Shown here: one piece after another, positions 24,536-33,106 of the stretch
How the letters are laid out: every line of letters starts with the position of its first letter
How positions within the stretch are numbered: the stretch's first letter is position 1
NCBI GenBank assembly: GCA_944389785.1
Contig: CALXNP010000011.1
Span: 1 to 41,139, forward strand
Length of the DNA: 41,139 nt
From: an uncultured Anaerobiospirillum sp.
GTDB lineage: Bacteria > Pseudomonadota > Gammaproteobacteria > Enterobacterales > Succinivibrionaceae
Direction: 5' to 3'
Notes under the pieces: generated by a model
Told to the model about the DNA's origin: nothing
The model's database searches: none
What the model saw: only the letters and a program-made list of their open reading frames with translations
Made by a program: the position numbers and the translations under genes

Positions 24536-25468
24536 ATGGTTTTTATCAAAGCTCCAGTGGCTAATTTATCTGATTATTTAATCAATGCACTAAAAGAGCG
24601 TGGTCAATTATTCAACTATAGTGACTTGCAAGGATCACAGGCTAATTTTATCAAAGAGAATTGTCAAATTATGATTTGTTCTGGCAACTCAAAAGTTGAT
24701 AAAACAGTAATTGACAGCATACCTAAACTTAAACTTATAGTTAGTTATGCTGTCGGATATGATGGTATTGATATTAACTATTGCAAAACAAAAGGCATTC
24801 ACTTTTGTAATACCCCAGATGTATTAAACGATGATGTAGCTGATTGTTGTCTATCCTTAGTATTAAATCTAGTTAGAGAATTTTACAAAGGCAAAGGCTA
24901 TATTTTAAAAGACAAATGGCTGCAAGCTCAACCTCCGCTTACAAAATCACTAAAAGGCTTAAAGGTTGGCATCCTTGGTATGGGACGTATAGGTCGAGCT
25001 ATTGCTTCTCGTTTATCAGTATGTAAATGTGAAATTAGCTATTGTGCGCGTAGTAAAAAAGATGATTTAACTTATACCTATTATCAAGATGTAAAAAGTC
25101 TTGCACAAAATTGTGAGTGTTTAATCTTAGCATTAAATGCCAGCAGTGAAACTAAGTATATGATAAACTTAGATATATTGAAAGTTTTAGGTTCTAACTC
25201 TTATTTAATTAATATTGCTCGTGGCTCAATTGTTAATACATCTGATTTAAAATATGCACTTACACATAACATTATAAAAGCCGCTGCTATTGATGTATTT
25301 GAAAATGAACCTAATGTAGATAAAGAGCTTGTAGCAATGGATAATGTTGTAGCATATCCTCATGTAGGCTCAGCTACTGTACAAACTAGAAAACAAATGG
25401 CAGATTTATGTATATTAAATATTGATCTTTTTATTAAAGGACAAGAGCTAAAAAATAAAGTGGTATAA
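24536..25468 (+). CDS. D-isomer-specific 2-hydroxyacid dehydrogenase (hydroxypyruvate/glyoxylate reductase type)
   Basis: A 310-residue NAD(P)H-dependent dehydrogenase. The start at 24536 (MVFIKAPVAN) is chosen because TGAGG lies five bases before it; an ATG 33 bases earlier lacks a ribosome site. The Rossmann motif GMGRIG is at 148-153. The catalytic triad is R229 (NIARGS), E258 (FENEP) and H276 (YPHVGSAT), all in place. VGYDGID near 73 is typical. It reduces a 2-keto acid to the D-hydroxy acid; hydroxypyruvate, glyoxylate or a 2-ketogluconate-type acid are candidates. The next gene starts 5 bases after its stop, suggesting co-transcription, though the functions seem unrelated. Confidence 0.9.
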   Translation: MVFIKAPVANLSDYLINALKERGQLFNYSDLQGSQANFIKENCQIMICSGNSKVDKTVIDSIPKLKLIVSYAVGYDGIDINYCKTKGIHFCNTPDVLNDDVADCCLSLVLNLVREFYKGKGYILKDKWLQAQPPLTKSLKGLKVGILGMGRIGRAIASRLSVCKCEISYCARSKKDDLTYTYYQDVKSLAQNCECLILALNASSETKYMINLDILKVLGSNSYLINIARGSIVNTSDLKYALTHNIIKAAAIDVFENEPNVDKELVAMDNVVAYPHVGSATVQTRKQMADLCILNIDLFIKGQELKNKVV

Positions 25469-25473
25469 AGTAA

Positions 25474-26070
25474 ATGATAGGCATTATTGAAAAACAGGTG
25501 CTAGAACGTAAAAGCTTAAGCTTTCAAGCAAAATACTTATATATGTTTATTCTAAGACAAAATGCTATCTTAAATAACTTTAAAATAGATATTTTAAGCT
25601 TGTGTGAGCAGATGATCTGTACTAGTCGTCTTGCTGCTTTTAGTCCCTTGCCTAAACATATAAATGCACTATTACATGAACTATATGCCCATAGACTTAT
25701 AGCTGTTAGTAATTATACTAATACTCTTAATTTTAATGGTAAAAGTATTAGTCTGCCTTATTTTCAAAATAGTAGTAATGTTACTGGTAAACCTTTTTTC
25801 ATAGATGATACTTGGCAGCCATCAAATGGCTTTTATGCAAACGCTATAGCTTGTGGGCTTAATGATTGTAATTACTCTCAAGAAGATCTGCATGATTTTA
25901 TCAGCTATTGGTCAAATCGAGCTGAACAGCGCAATCAAAGCGGCTGGGAAAGAGCTTTTATCTCAAGACTTTTACGCAAGCGTCAAGCTTCTGCGGTATC
26001 AAATAAAGCAGCTACTCGCAGTTTAGCTGCTCAAGTACCTAACATAAAAGCACAAAAAACAGAATTTTAA
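25474..26070 (+). CDS. dnaT: DnaT-like primosomal protein
   Basis: A 198-residue protein. The C-terminal region, residues about 108-172, matches the ssDNA-binding domain of DnaT: FFIDDTWQPSNGFYANAIACGL, then LHDFISYWSNRAEQRNQSGWERAFISRLL, with the conserved WQP, FxxYW and W-F pattern, followed by a basic, disordered tail. The N-terminal about 95 residues are a helical domain weakly like DnaT's trimerisation domain (EKQVLERKSLSFQAKYLYMFILR). DnaT helps PriA and PriC reload DnaB at stalled forks. There is little ribosome site, so translation may be coupled to the dehydrogenase gene just upstream. The symbol rests on domain resemblance only. Confidence 0.7.
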   Translation: MIGIIEKQVLERKSLSFQAKYLYMFILRQNAILNNFKIDILSLCEQMICTSRLAAFSPLPKHINALLHELYAHRLIAVSNYTNTLNFNGKSISLPYFQNSSNVTGKPFFIDDTWQPSNGFYANAIACGLNDCNYSQEDLHDFISYWSNRAEQRNQSGWERAFISRLLRKRQASAVSNKAATRSLAAQVPNIKAQKTEF

Positions 26071-26087
26071 TAATAAATTAAATTTAA

Positions 26088-26115
26088 TAAAAGCAAAATA
26101 TTGTCTTTGCTTTTA
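26088..26115 (+). terminator. Terminator after the DnaT-like gene
   Basis: A perfect ten-base stem TAAAAGCAAA / TTTGCTTTTA (26088-26097 and 26106-26115) with an eight-base loop lies 17 bases after the stop codon. Confidence 0.65.
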
Positions 26116-26182
26116 TATTCACTAAATAAAGTGTACTCTGTTAAGTTATCTGCTTAATTTAATTATAGATTATGGTGATTGA

Positions 26183-27007
26183 ATGTTACTTAAAAATAAA
26201 AATCTAGATTTATCTAGCCCTAAAATTATGGGTATTTTAAATTTAACTCCTGATTCTTTTTCAGATGGTGGATTATATTTAAAACAAGATCAAGCTTTAT
26301 ATCAAATTGAGCAAATGCTTAAAGATGGAGCTGATATTATAGATATAGGAGGTGAATCAACCCGCCCAGGTGCTAGTAACATTAGTACAGAAATGCAATT
26401 AGATAGAATTGCGCATGTTGTTCAATTGTGTGCACAAAACTTTGATACTATTATTTCTATTGATACATCAGATCCTATTGTAATTGAAGAATGTGATAAA
26501 TTAGGTGCACATATTTGGAATGATATTAGAGCATTACAAGAGCCTAATGCCTTAGAAACAGCTTTAAAGCTAAATTTAGCTGTATGTTTAATGCATATGC
26601 AAGGTACACCTTTTAATATGCAGCAACAACCAAGCTACACAAATGTAGTTTTAGAGGTTAAAAACTTTTTATTAAAAAAAGCTAATTTATTGTTAGATCA
26701 TGGTTTTGATAAGGAAAAAATTATCTTAGACCCTGGTTTTGGCTTTGGTAAGAGTTTAAATGATAATTACAAATTACTAAAACACACTGAAGATTTTGTT
26801 GCTACAGGTTTTAGTATATTATGTGGTATGTCACGTAAATCTATGATTGGTCTTGTTAATGAAATTAAAGATCCAAAAGGTAGAATAATAGGCTCTGCTA
26901 GTGCCCACCTTATTGCTGTACTCAAAGGCGCTAAAATTGTTAGAGTACATGATTGTAAAGCAACTAAACAAGCTCTGCAAATTTATGAAGCTATGATTAA
27001 TAGTTAA
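26183..27007 (+). CDS. folP: Dihydropteroate synthase
   Basis: A 274-residue TIM-barrel enzyme that joins p-aminobenzoate to the pterin diphosphate in folate synthesis; the sulfonamide target. MGILNLTPDSFSDGG at residues 16-30 and GGESTRPGA near 56-64 are the two signature loops. IDTSDP, NDIRAL, LMHMQGTP, LDPGFGFGKS and the SRKSMIG segment follow in the expected order, and the C-terminal IVRVHDC is typical. Length is normal. In enterics folP is followed by glmM; here it is followed by a terminator and the convergent ttcA. The start has a weak GGTGATTGA ribosome site. Confidence 0.97.
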   Translation: MLLKNKNLDLSSPKIMGILNLTPDSFSDGGLYLKQDQALYQIEQMLKDGADIIDIGGESTRPGASNISTEMQLDRIAHVVQLCAQNFDTIISIDTSDPIVIEECDKLGAHIWNDIRALQEPNALETALKLNLAVCLMHMQGTPFNMQQQPSYTNVVLEVKNFLLKKANLLLDHGFDKEKIILDPGFGFGKSLNDNYKLLKHTEDFVATGFSILCGMSRKSMIGLVNEIKDPKGRIIGSASAHLIAVLKGAKIVRVHDCKATKQALQIYEAMINS

Positions 27008-27015
27008 ACTAAGAT

Positions 27016-27052
27016 AATTTACTTTCTGCATCAAATTTGCAGAAAGTAAATT
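27016..27052. terminator. Bidirectional terminator between folP and ttcA
   Basis: A perfect 15-base stem AATTTACTTTCTGCA / TGCAGAAAGTAAATT with a seven-base loop lies between the two convergent stop codons. Confidence 0.88.
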
Positions 27053-27055
27053 AAA

Positions 27056-27928
27056 CTACTTAACCCTAGGACCTTTGCCTATTTTATTAAAGTCAAATAA
27101 ATTTCTATCTAATAAATGTGATGGCACTACATTGGTCAAAGATTTAAAAATAATATCTACACGTTTAGGATGCTCTTTATCCCATGATTTAATCATTTTA
27201 AGCATCTGTCCTCTTTGCTCTTCTTCACCAAAACCACATAAACCTTTAGGCAGCACTGGGTATGCTTTTAATTTAGATAAAGCAGTCAAATCCCTCTCAC
27301 GACAATAAACTAAAGGACGAATTACAGTTAGACTATCATCATCAGTACGTAAAATAGGTGGCATAGTTTTCATAATACCACTATAAAATAAATTTAGAAA
27401 ATAAGTAGCTACTACATCATCTTTATGATGTCCTAAAGCTACTTTTTGTGCCCCTATTTCTCTTGCATATGAGTATAAAAAACCTCTGCGCATACGTGAA
27501 CAAATTGAGCACAATGGTTTACCATCAGTTATTTTTGCTTTTGAAATTTCATATACAGGTCTTTTTAAAATACGATAATCAAGACCTGTTTTGGCTAAGT
27601 GTTCTTCAACAACTCCTTGAGGGGTATTTGGAAAACCTGGATCAATATGTACTGGTATTAAATTAAAAGCAAAAGGCGCTGAACGCTTTAGAGATAATAG
27701 AATATCTAGCATAGCATAGCTATCCTTACCACCAGAAATACATACCATAATTGTATCATTTGGCTCTATCATACCAAAATCACCTATGGCATGCCCTACC
27801 TTACGTCTTAAACGTTTAAATAACTTATCAGCTTTATATTTTTCTTGTTTATCCTCTATATTAAAGTATGGACTAATATGTTTTGCATAGTTATCAGCTT
27901 GAGCTGATAGCTGTGTATCATTTTGCAC
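27056..27928 (-). CDS. ttcA: tRNA 2-thiocytidine (C32) biosynthesis protein TtcA
   Basis: A 290-residue ATP-PPi-loop enzyme that thiolates cytidine 32 of some tRNAs using an Fe-S cluster. The PP-loop SGGKDS is at 65-70, the cluster/persulfide CxxC is C140 and C143 (PLCSICSRMRRG), and a third Cys lies in KGLCGFGEEEQR. LGHHKDDVVATYFLNLFYSG and MPPILRTDD are typical. Translation starts at GTG: AAGGAG lies six bases before it and no in-frame ATG is near. It follows the universal stress gene by 10 bases; uspE and ttcA also lie close together in enterics. Its sulfur and cluster would come from the NifS/NifU system in this window. Confidence 0.95.
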   Translation of the reverse strand: MQNDTQLSAQADNYAKHISPYFNIEDKQEKYKADKLFKRLRRKVGHAIGDFGMIEPNDTIMVCISGGKDSYAMLDILLSLKRSAPFAFNLIPVHIDPGFPNTPQGVVEEHLAKTGLDYRILKRPVYEISKAKITDGKPLCSICSRMRRGFLYSYAREIGAQKVALGHHKDDVVATYFLNLFYSGIMKTMPPILRTDDDSLTVIRPLVYCRERDLTALSKLKAYPVLPKGLCGFGEEEQRGQMLKMIKSWDKEHPKRVDIIFKSLTNVVPSHLLDRNLFDFNKIGKGPRVK

Positions 27929-27938
27929 TTAAGGCTCC

Positions 27939-28880
27939 TTAGTTACTAGCAAATGGTATTTTACGTTTGAGCGCTTTTGGAGTAATAACTACTACATCAC
28001 AATCTAAATCATCAATAACTTTTTCACAAGTATTACCAAGTAAAGCTACAGCTAAACCACGGCGTGCACTAGTACCAATAAACAACATATTTGGTTTTAA
28101 CTCTTTGCACATAAAAGGTATAACCTCATCTGCTTGCCCCTCTCGAATATGGCAATTTTCAGTAGGAATTTTATGTCGTGTAGCAAAGGCTAAGACTGTC
28201 TTACAATTCTCTTTTAAAGCTTCATCACCTAAAACATCAGGAGTAAATCCAGGTAAATCCATAGATGATGGTGGTAGTATTGGTGGGATGGCATTGACCA
28301 AGTGAATTTGACAATGCGTCATAGCAGCAACTTCCTGAGCTTCGCGTAAAAGACGCATATTAATCAATCTTTGATCATCATCTTCAGGATCTGAAAAATC
28401 TAAAGCTACTGCAATACATTTTTTAGGATCCCATAAATTTTCTTTGGCAATAACTACAGGCACTGGAGAATGACGCAATAGCTGCCAATCTAATGGGGTA
28501 AAAAATATAGCATCTAATAGACCATGCACATCTGAGGCTTTAATAATAACATCTGCTGCTATCTCTTTGGCTATAGCTGTAATTTCTTTACCAATATTCT
28601 TAGAGCTAATAATTCTCTGATCAAAATCCACACCCATAGCTTGTACTTGTAAATAAGCTTCTAGCCATTTTTTACTCTTAGCAACTAAATTTTGTTTAAC
28701 ATCATCTTCTTGTTCCACTGATAATGCTGATGTAATTTCTGAAGAAAAATTATGTACAGGCATAACCACTGTAATTTTAGCTTTTACACCAGACTGCAAT
28801 AAAGCAAGTCCTCGCTCTAGAGCTATTTGTCGTAATTGTCTTGGCTCCATAACTACTATGATATTTTTAAAATTTCTCAT
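27939..28880 (-). CDS. uspE: Universal stress protein E (tandem Usp domains)
   Basis: A 313-residue protein of two Usp domains in tandem, residues about 3-150 and 160-302, as in E. coli UspE. The first begins FKNIIVVMEP and ends SPVPVVIAKE; the second begins CIAVALDFSDPED and contains GTSARRGLAVALLGNTCEKVIDDLDCDVVVI. The ATP-binding GxxGxxxxG(S/T) pattern is only partly kept, as is normal for UspE. It starts with a GGGAG ribosome site and precedes ttcA by 10 bases. E. coli UspE affects stress survival, motility and adhesion. The fnr gene often found beside it in gammaproteobacteria is not here. Confidence 0.93.
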   Translation of the reverse strand: MRNFKNIIVVMEPRQLRQIALERGLALLQSGVKAKITVVMPVHNFSSEITSALSVEQEDDVKQNLVAKSKKWLEAYLQVQAMGVDFDQRIISSKNIGKEITAIAKEIAADVIIKASDVHGLLDAIFFTPLDWQLLRHSPVPVVIAKENLWDPKKCIAVALDFSDPEDDDQRLINMRLLREAQEVAAMTHCQIHLVNAIPPILPPSSMDLPGFTPDVLGDEALKENCKTVLAFATRHKIPTENCHIREGQADEVIPFMCKELKPNMLFIGTSARRGLAVALLGNTCEKVIDDLDCDVVVITPKALKRKIPFASN

Positions 28881-28914
28881 ACTAAAGCTCCCACATAAAC
28901 ACAGTACACTATAC

Positions 28915-29469
28915 TCAATTACTACACTCCTTGGTAGTTTGCGTCAGCAGATTTTCCCAAGCACTTTTTACTCTTTTTACATAGCGATTATGTATAGTCT
29001 TACTTACACTTTTATGATAATGATAGTTTCCTACACCATCCCAAATATTACCATCAGCTTTTTCTATTTCACGCCTTAATAAATAGCCCATGGCCCATAT
29101 ATTATGACAAGGAGAACTCTTAATTACATCCTTAGTTAAATTAAAGCGTTTGATTTCGCCTAATCTTACATCGTTAATCTGAGCAGGTCCACAATCTTGT
29201 GTGCCATTACGATTACGCATGCATTTGCCTCCTACATCACCTCTTTCAACATAAAGTACAGAATATAAAAGCTCTTCTGGCAATTCAAATTGATAAGCTG
29301 TCCAAGCAATACAATTACGTAATTTATAGTAACGTGACATAGGTGCACTTAAATAAGCAACATCACGCCAATGAGTATAATCTCCTTTACACTCTAAAAT
29401 TTTAGCATAAGCTTGATCAGAGGTCATACAAAAACATAAAAGCATCAAGCTTAACAATAACTTATTCAT
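28915..29469 (-). CDS. Exported lytic-transglycosylase-like protein (SLT/IagB type)
   Basis: A 184-residue protein with an N-terminal signal peptide (MNKLLLSLMLLCFCM to AYA, about 22 residues). The mature part has the goose-lysozyme/SLT pattern: CIAWTAYQFELPEELLYSVLYVERGDVG with likely catalytic E75, then GTQDCGPAQIND, PCHNIWAMGYLL and WDGVGNYHYHKSVSKTIHNRYVKRV. This is the type seen in specialised lytic transglycosylases that open peptidoglycan for secretion or conjugation machines. Six cysteines in the mature part suggest disulfides. It overlaps the preceding gene by 8 bases (shared ATGAATAA), so the two are translationally coupled. Confidence 0.75.
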   Translation of the reverse strand: MNKLLLSLMLLCFCMTSDQAYAKILECKGDYTHWRDVAYLSAPMSRYYKLRNCIAWTAYQFELPEELLYSVLYVERGDVGGKCMRNRNGTQDCGPAQINDVRLGEIKRFNLTKDVIKSSPCHNIWAMGYLLRREIEKADGNIWDGVGNYHYHKSVSKTIHNRYVKRVKSAWENLLTQTTKECSN

Positions 29470-30178
29470 CTTTTAAAATCACTGCATCAACTAAATTTTT
29501 TACCAACTCATCTTGATTAACATGAGAGTAATCTATCTTACTTGCAAGAGGATTAACTTTTGCAAATTGATAAATATTAGGCATTACATACTCACCTAGA
29601 TCTTTATATACATCAAGATTTACTGAGCTTATAGTAGTTAAAACTAATTTATTTACCTCATTTACAACTTTTGAAGCTCGTACATTAAATACTAAAGGCA
29701 TTTGCAATTGGGCAAGTCTTACACAAAGTTTTGAAGAGCTTGCACCTAGATCTTGTTTAATCATAAGCTCTGAAGCTATAGCACTTTTTTGTGCAACAAA
29801 ACCTTGATTTTGAAATTCAAAATCACGTATATCCCAAGGCTTACCATTAACATCATAAAAACGCATAATAGCTTGCCCAAATTGAGGTACAATTATGATT
29901 GATAATGGTCTATATTTTAAATCATAACGCTGTACACCTGACTCAATATCACCACTTACTACTTTTAACTCTTGATTTTGCACACTATACAATAAACCTG
30001 TACTATCTTGAGCTCTTTGTAAATTAATTTGCTCTTTAGTTCTAAAATCTTTTAAACTATCAGACAGCTCAGGTGGTGGCTCAGGCATAGTAATAGCACC
30101 ATAGACTATAGGACTTAATGTAGCTTGAGTGCTTATTAATATAATTAAGCACATGAAATATTTTATTAAGTATCTCAT
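29462..30178 (-). CDS. Exported protein resembling DotH/IcmK-type IV secretion components
   Basis: A 238-residue protein; the start at 30178 (MRYLIKYF) is chosen because AAGG lies six bases upstream and a signal peptide begins there, cleaved near residue 28 (VYGA). An upstream ATG at 30235 would add 19 residues before the signal. The mature part has LSIIIVPQFGQAIMRFYDVNGKPWDI (residues 92-117): a beta segment, then F-Y-D-x-N-G-x-P-W-x-I, which recalls the DotH/IcmK/TraN family of type IVB secretion outer-membrane proteins. Family members are longer, about 300-360 residues. It is coupled to the transglycosylase-like gene. I hold the family assignment as tentative; no other secretion genes are in the window. 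Confidence 0.5.
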   Translation of the reverse strand: MRYLIKYFMCLIILISTQATLSPIVYGAITMPEPPPELSDSLKDFRTKEQINLQRAQDSTGLLYSVQNQELKVVSGDIESGVQRYDLKYRPLSIIIVPQFGQAIMRFYDVNGKPWDIRDFEFQNQGFVAQKSAIASELMIKQDLGASSSKLCVRLAQLQMPLVFNVRASKVVNEVNKLVLTTISSVNLDVYKDLGEYVMPNIYQFAKVNPLASKIDYSHVNQDELVKNLVDAVILKDE

Positions 30179-30490
30179 CTTTAGCCTTGACGTTAATAAC
30201 CTTAATTTATTTAAATAAATTATGTAAACAAACATAATTTAGCAGCAAGCTTTGAGCTATTATACTAATGCTTAGGCTTGTGATCCACATTTGAGGACAT
30301 TCTTTGCAAGTAAATTTCATAAAAGTAAAGCAATAACTAGGCAGTATGCATATTTTGTATATAGTGCAAATCTGCTATAATATTACTGTTGTCACATGCT
30401 CAAGGTATAAATATATTTTACAAAATTTTGAGCCAGAACATAAACCATTTTTAGCAATATCGCTATAGTTAATTTATTTGAGGTTAAAGC
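30179..30490 (+). promoter_or_regulatory. 312-base gap with extended -10 promoter for ppaC
   Basis: Between the divergent exported-protein and ppaC genes lies an extended -10, TGCTATAAT (30373-30381), with a poor -35 (TTGTAT, 30355-30360). It predicts a start near 30388 and a leader of about 100 bases. A GCTCAA/TTGAGC inverted repeat lies within that leader (about 30396-30435). GAGG precedes the ppaC ATG. Nothing else was recognised. Confidence 0.5.
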
Positions 30491-31408
30491 ATGACTGCAT
30501 TAGTAATTGGTCATAAAAACCCTGATACAGATTCTATCATTTCAGCACTATCTGCAACAAACTTGTATCGTGGTCGTGGTTTTGATGTGCAAAGCGCAGC
30601 TCAAGGAAAGCCAGCACCTGAAACACAATTTGTTTTAGAAAAGTTTAATTTAACAGCTCCAGAGGAAGTTCATGAAGTAGCAGGCCGTGAGCTCTATTTA
30701 GTAGATTACTCAGATCTTGCTCAAGCTCCTGATGACTTTGCTAAGGCTAAGCTATTAGGTATTATTGATCACCACAAATTAGGTGATGTGACCTCAGATA
30801 GCCCAGTTGAGTGTTATATTCAACCTGTTGGCTGCTCTAATACTGTAATTAAAAGATTACATGATTACTATCAGGTAGCTATTCCAAAGGATTTAGCAGG
30901 TGCTATGCTTTGTGCTATCTTATCTGATACAGTTCTTTTTAAAAGCCCAACCTGTACAGATTTAGACAAAGAAGCAGCATATGATCTAGCTAAAATTGCA
31001 GGTATTGAAGATATTAATGCTTTAGGTATGGAAATGTTTAAAGCTAAGAGCAATTTAGATGCTAGTGCTCGTGATTTAATTTTCCGTGACTTTAAAGACT
31101 TTAATATGTCAGGCCATAAAATTGGTATTGGTCAACTTGAAATCTTATCTTTAGATTTAATTAATGATGAGTTAATGCAACAACTAACAAGCGAGCTTGA
31201 TAAAGTACGTTCAGAAGGTCGTGATAGTGCTGTATTAGTATTAACAGATATTATGCAAGAAGGCTCACGTATTTTGGTAAGCTCAGATAAAGCACAATTA
31301 ATTGTAAATGCTTTAGGTGGCAGCTTATCAGATAACATCTATCTACCTGGCGTTATGAGCCGTAAAAAACAAGTTGTACCACAATTAGAACAAGCCTTTA
31401 AGGCATAA
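30491..31408 (+). CDS. ppaC: Manganese-dependent inorganic pyrophosphatase (family II)
   Basis: A 305-residue DHH-family phosphoesterase that hydrolyses pyrophosphate, driving biosynthesis. The metal ligands are visible: GHKNPDTDS at 7-15 (H8, D12, D14), D72 or D75 in VDYSDLAQ and DHH at 93-95. The C-terminal DHHA2 domain carries the substrate-binding SRKKQ near residues 289-293. There are no CBS domains, so it is the short, unregulated form. Family II enzymes are common in Firmicutes and patchy in Gammaproteobacteria, where family I (Ppa) is usual; gut anaerobes such as this often have the Mn type. It has its own promoter and terminator. Confidence 0.96.
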   Translation: MTALVIGHKNPDTDSIISALSATNLYRGRGFDVQSAAQGKPAPETQFVLEKFNLTAPEEVHEVAGRELYLVDYSDLAQAPDDFAKAKLLGIIDHHKLGDVTSDSPVECYIQPVGCSNTVIKRLHDYYQVAIPKDLAGAMLCAILSDTVLFKSPTCTDLDKEAAYDLAKIAGIEDINALGMEMFKAKSNLDASARDLIFRDFKDFNMSGHKIGIGQLEILSLDLINDELMQQLTSELDKVRSEGRDSAVLVLTDIMQEGSRILVSSDKAQLIVNALGGSLSDNIYLPGVMSRKKQVVPQLEQAFKA

Positions 31409-31417
31409 AATTCAAAA

Positions 31418-31437
31418 AGGGTGGCTTTAGCCGCCCT
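31418..31437 (+). terminator. Terminator after ppaC
   Basis: AGGGTGGC / GCCGCCCT with a TTTA loop (one T-G pair) lies 10 bases after the ppaC stop, the most GC-rich hairpin in the area. The following T-tract is broken. Confidence 0.75.
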
Positions 31438-31482
31438 CTTAAATTATCTTTATTTCAATTTATTCTCTTAAGTTTATTCTCA

Positions 31483-32808
31483 ATGCAAAACAATTTAAAA
31501 ATTGGCCTTATCTCTCTAGGTTGTGCTAAAAATTTAGTTGATTCTGAGCGTTTAAGTTCTACCTTAATAGCTAAAGGTTATGAAATTACTGATAGTTATG
31601 ATCAAAGCTCTCTTATTATAGTAAATACCTGTGGTTTTATTGATTCAGCTCAAGATGAGTCTTACAATGCTATAAAAGAAGCTTTAGACCATTGTGAAAA
31701 AGTTATTGTTGCAGGTTGTCTTGGTACTAAAAAAGATGCAATTTTAGCTCGTTTTCCAAATGTCTATGCTGTATTTGGTCCATCAATGCGCACTTCAATA
31801 TTACGTGCTGTATCAAAGGCTATAGGAGAGCCAGATCCTCACGCTCGTCAAAGAGTTAGAGCTTCTGGTGTTAAATTTACTCCACCACATTATTCTTATG
31901 TAAAAATAGCTGAAGGTTGCAGACATAAATGTAGCTTTTGCATTATACCAAGCTTACGCGGTCCTTTACGCTCACGTACTGTTGACTCTATTATGAGTGA
32001 ATGTGAGGATTTAGCAAAGGCTGGCAGTAAAGAGTTAATTATAATCGCTCAAGATTCTTCTGATTATGGTATAGATCTTAAAGTAAAAAGCTCTTTATAT
32101 GAGCTATGTAATCAACTATCTACACTAAACTTATGGCTAAGATTACATTATGTATATCCAAGTGCACAAGCTAATAAAGTTGTAGAGCTAATGGCTGAAA
32201 ATAAAATTCTGCCTTATTTAGATGTACCACTACAACATGCTAGTCAAAGAGTACTTAAGGCTATGCAAAGACCTCATAACATAGATAAAGTATTGAAAAC
32301 AATTGAAGCTTGGCGTAGTATCTGTCCTGATATAGCACTTAGATCTACATTTATTACTGGTTTCCCAACAGAAACAGAATCTGAATTTAACGAGCTTTTA
32401 GATTTTCTAAAAGAAGCTAAACTTGATAGAGTTGGCTGTTTCCCTTACTCTGATGTCCAAGGTGCCAAAGCCAATGAACTTATACCAAGCATTGATCCTA
32501 TGATAAGACAAGAACGTGCAGAACGTCTTATGCAAGTACAAGAGCAAATTTCTTATGCTAAATTACAACAACGTATTGGCAAAGAATACACTCTTATTGT
32601 AGATGATGTTACAGAAGAAGGTTTGGCTATTTGTCGTTCAAAATATGAGTCACCTGATGTTGATGGTATTATCACCATAGAAAAAGCTCATGCCTTAAAG
32701 GTTGGAAGTTTTGTTAAAGCTATTATTACTAAAGCAGATAGCCATGATATGCAAGCTGTGTTATCAAAACCACGTATACAAGATGCCATCAATTTTATAA
32801 AAAAATAA
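31483..32808 (+). CDS. rimO: Ribosomal protein S12 methylthiotransferase RimO
   Basis: A 441-residue radical-SAM methylthiotransferase that modifies Asp88 of ribosomal protein S12. The N-terminal UPF0004 domain holds one cluster on C14 (GCAKN), C50 and C79 (VAGCLG). The radical-SAM cluster is C146, C150 and C153 (EGCRHKCSFC), followed by IPSLRGPLRSR, the RimO rather than MiaB form. YPSAQANKVVE, LDVPLQHAS and RSTFITGFPTETE follow. The last about 70 residues are the TRAM domain. It needs two [4Fe-4S] clusters, so it is a client of the Fe-S machinery. Start is the ATG at 31483; the ribosome site is weak. Confidence 0.97.
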   Translation: MQNNLKIGLISLGCAKNLVDSERLSSTLIAKGYEITDSYDQSSLIIVNTCGFIDSAQDESYNAIKEALDHCEKVIVAGCLGTKKDAILARFPNVYAVFGPSMRTSILRAVSKAIGEPDPHARQRVRASGVKFTPPHYSYVKIAEGCRHKCSFCIIPSLRGPLRSRTVDSIMSECEDLAKAGSKELIIIAQDSSDYGIDLKVKSSLYELCNQLSTLNLWLRLHYVYPSAQANKVVELMAENKILPYLDVPLQHASQRVLKAMQRPHNIDKVLKTIEAWRSICPDIALRSTFITGFPTETESEFNELLDFLKEAKLDRVGCFPYSDVQGAKANELIPSIDPMIRQERAERLMQVQEQISYAKLQQRIGKEYTLIVDDVTEEGLAICRSKYESPDVDGIITIEKAHALKVGSFVKAIITKADSHDMQAVLSKPRIQDAINFIKK

Positions 32809-32817
32809 AATCTTACT

Positions 32818-32858
32818 AAAAACTCATGCACTAACTATTAAATGTTGCATGAGTTTTT
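32818..32858 (+). terminator. Terminator after rimO
   Basis: A perfect 13-base stem AAAAACTCATGCA / TGCATGAGTTTTT with a 15-base loop starts 10 bases after the rimO stop and ends in a T run. Confidence 0.85.
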
Positions 32859-33106
32859 ATAAACTTTCCTTTTTATCTCAAACATAAATAAGCAAAATCT
32901 TCTGTTATCTATTTAATAAAAGATTATCTTAATACGCACAACTTTAGTGCATGCTCATTATGCTATATTTTTTTGCACAATTTTGTTACTATAACTGTAA
33001 CTGCTTTAAATTAACTTTAGGCAAAAATCTCAATAGTTTTGATAGTTGAGAAAAATAAAAGCTATTTATGCATTAGGTATACTAATTTATAAAAAAGGTA
33101 AAAAAT

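Noticed and set aside
28858..29079. Plus-strand 73-codon frame with hydrophobic sequence across the uspE / transglycosylase-like junction
   Set aside because: It is antisense to two better-supported genes and has no ribosome site; its hydrophobicity comes from AT-rich codons.
33029..33050. CTCAA-N12-TTGAG repeat upstream of sstT as an operator
   Set aside because: Only five bases per arm are paired and no known regulator fits; too likely by chance in this composition to list as a site.
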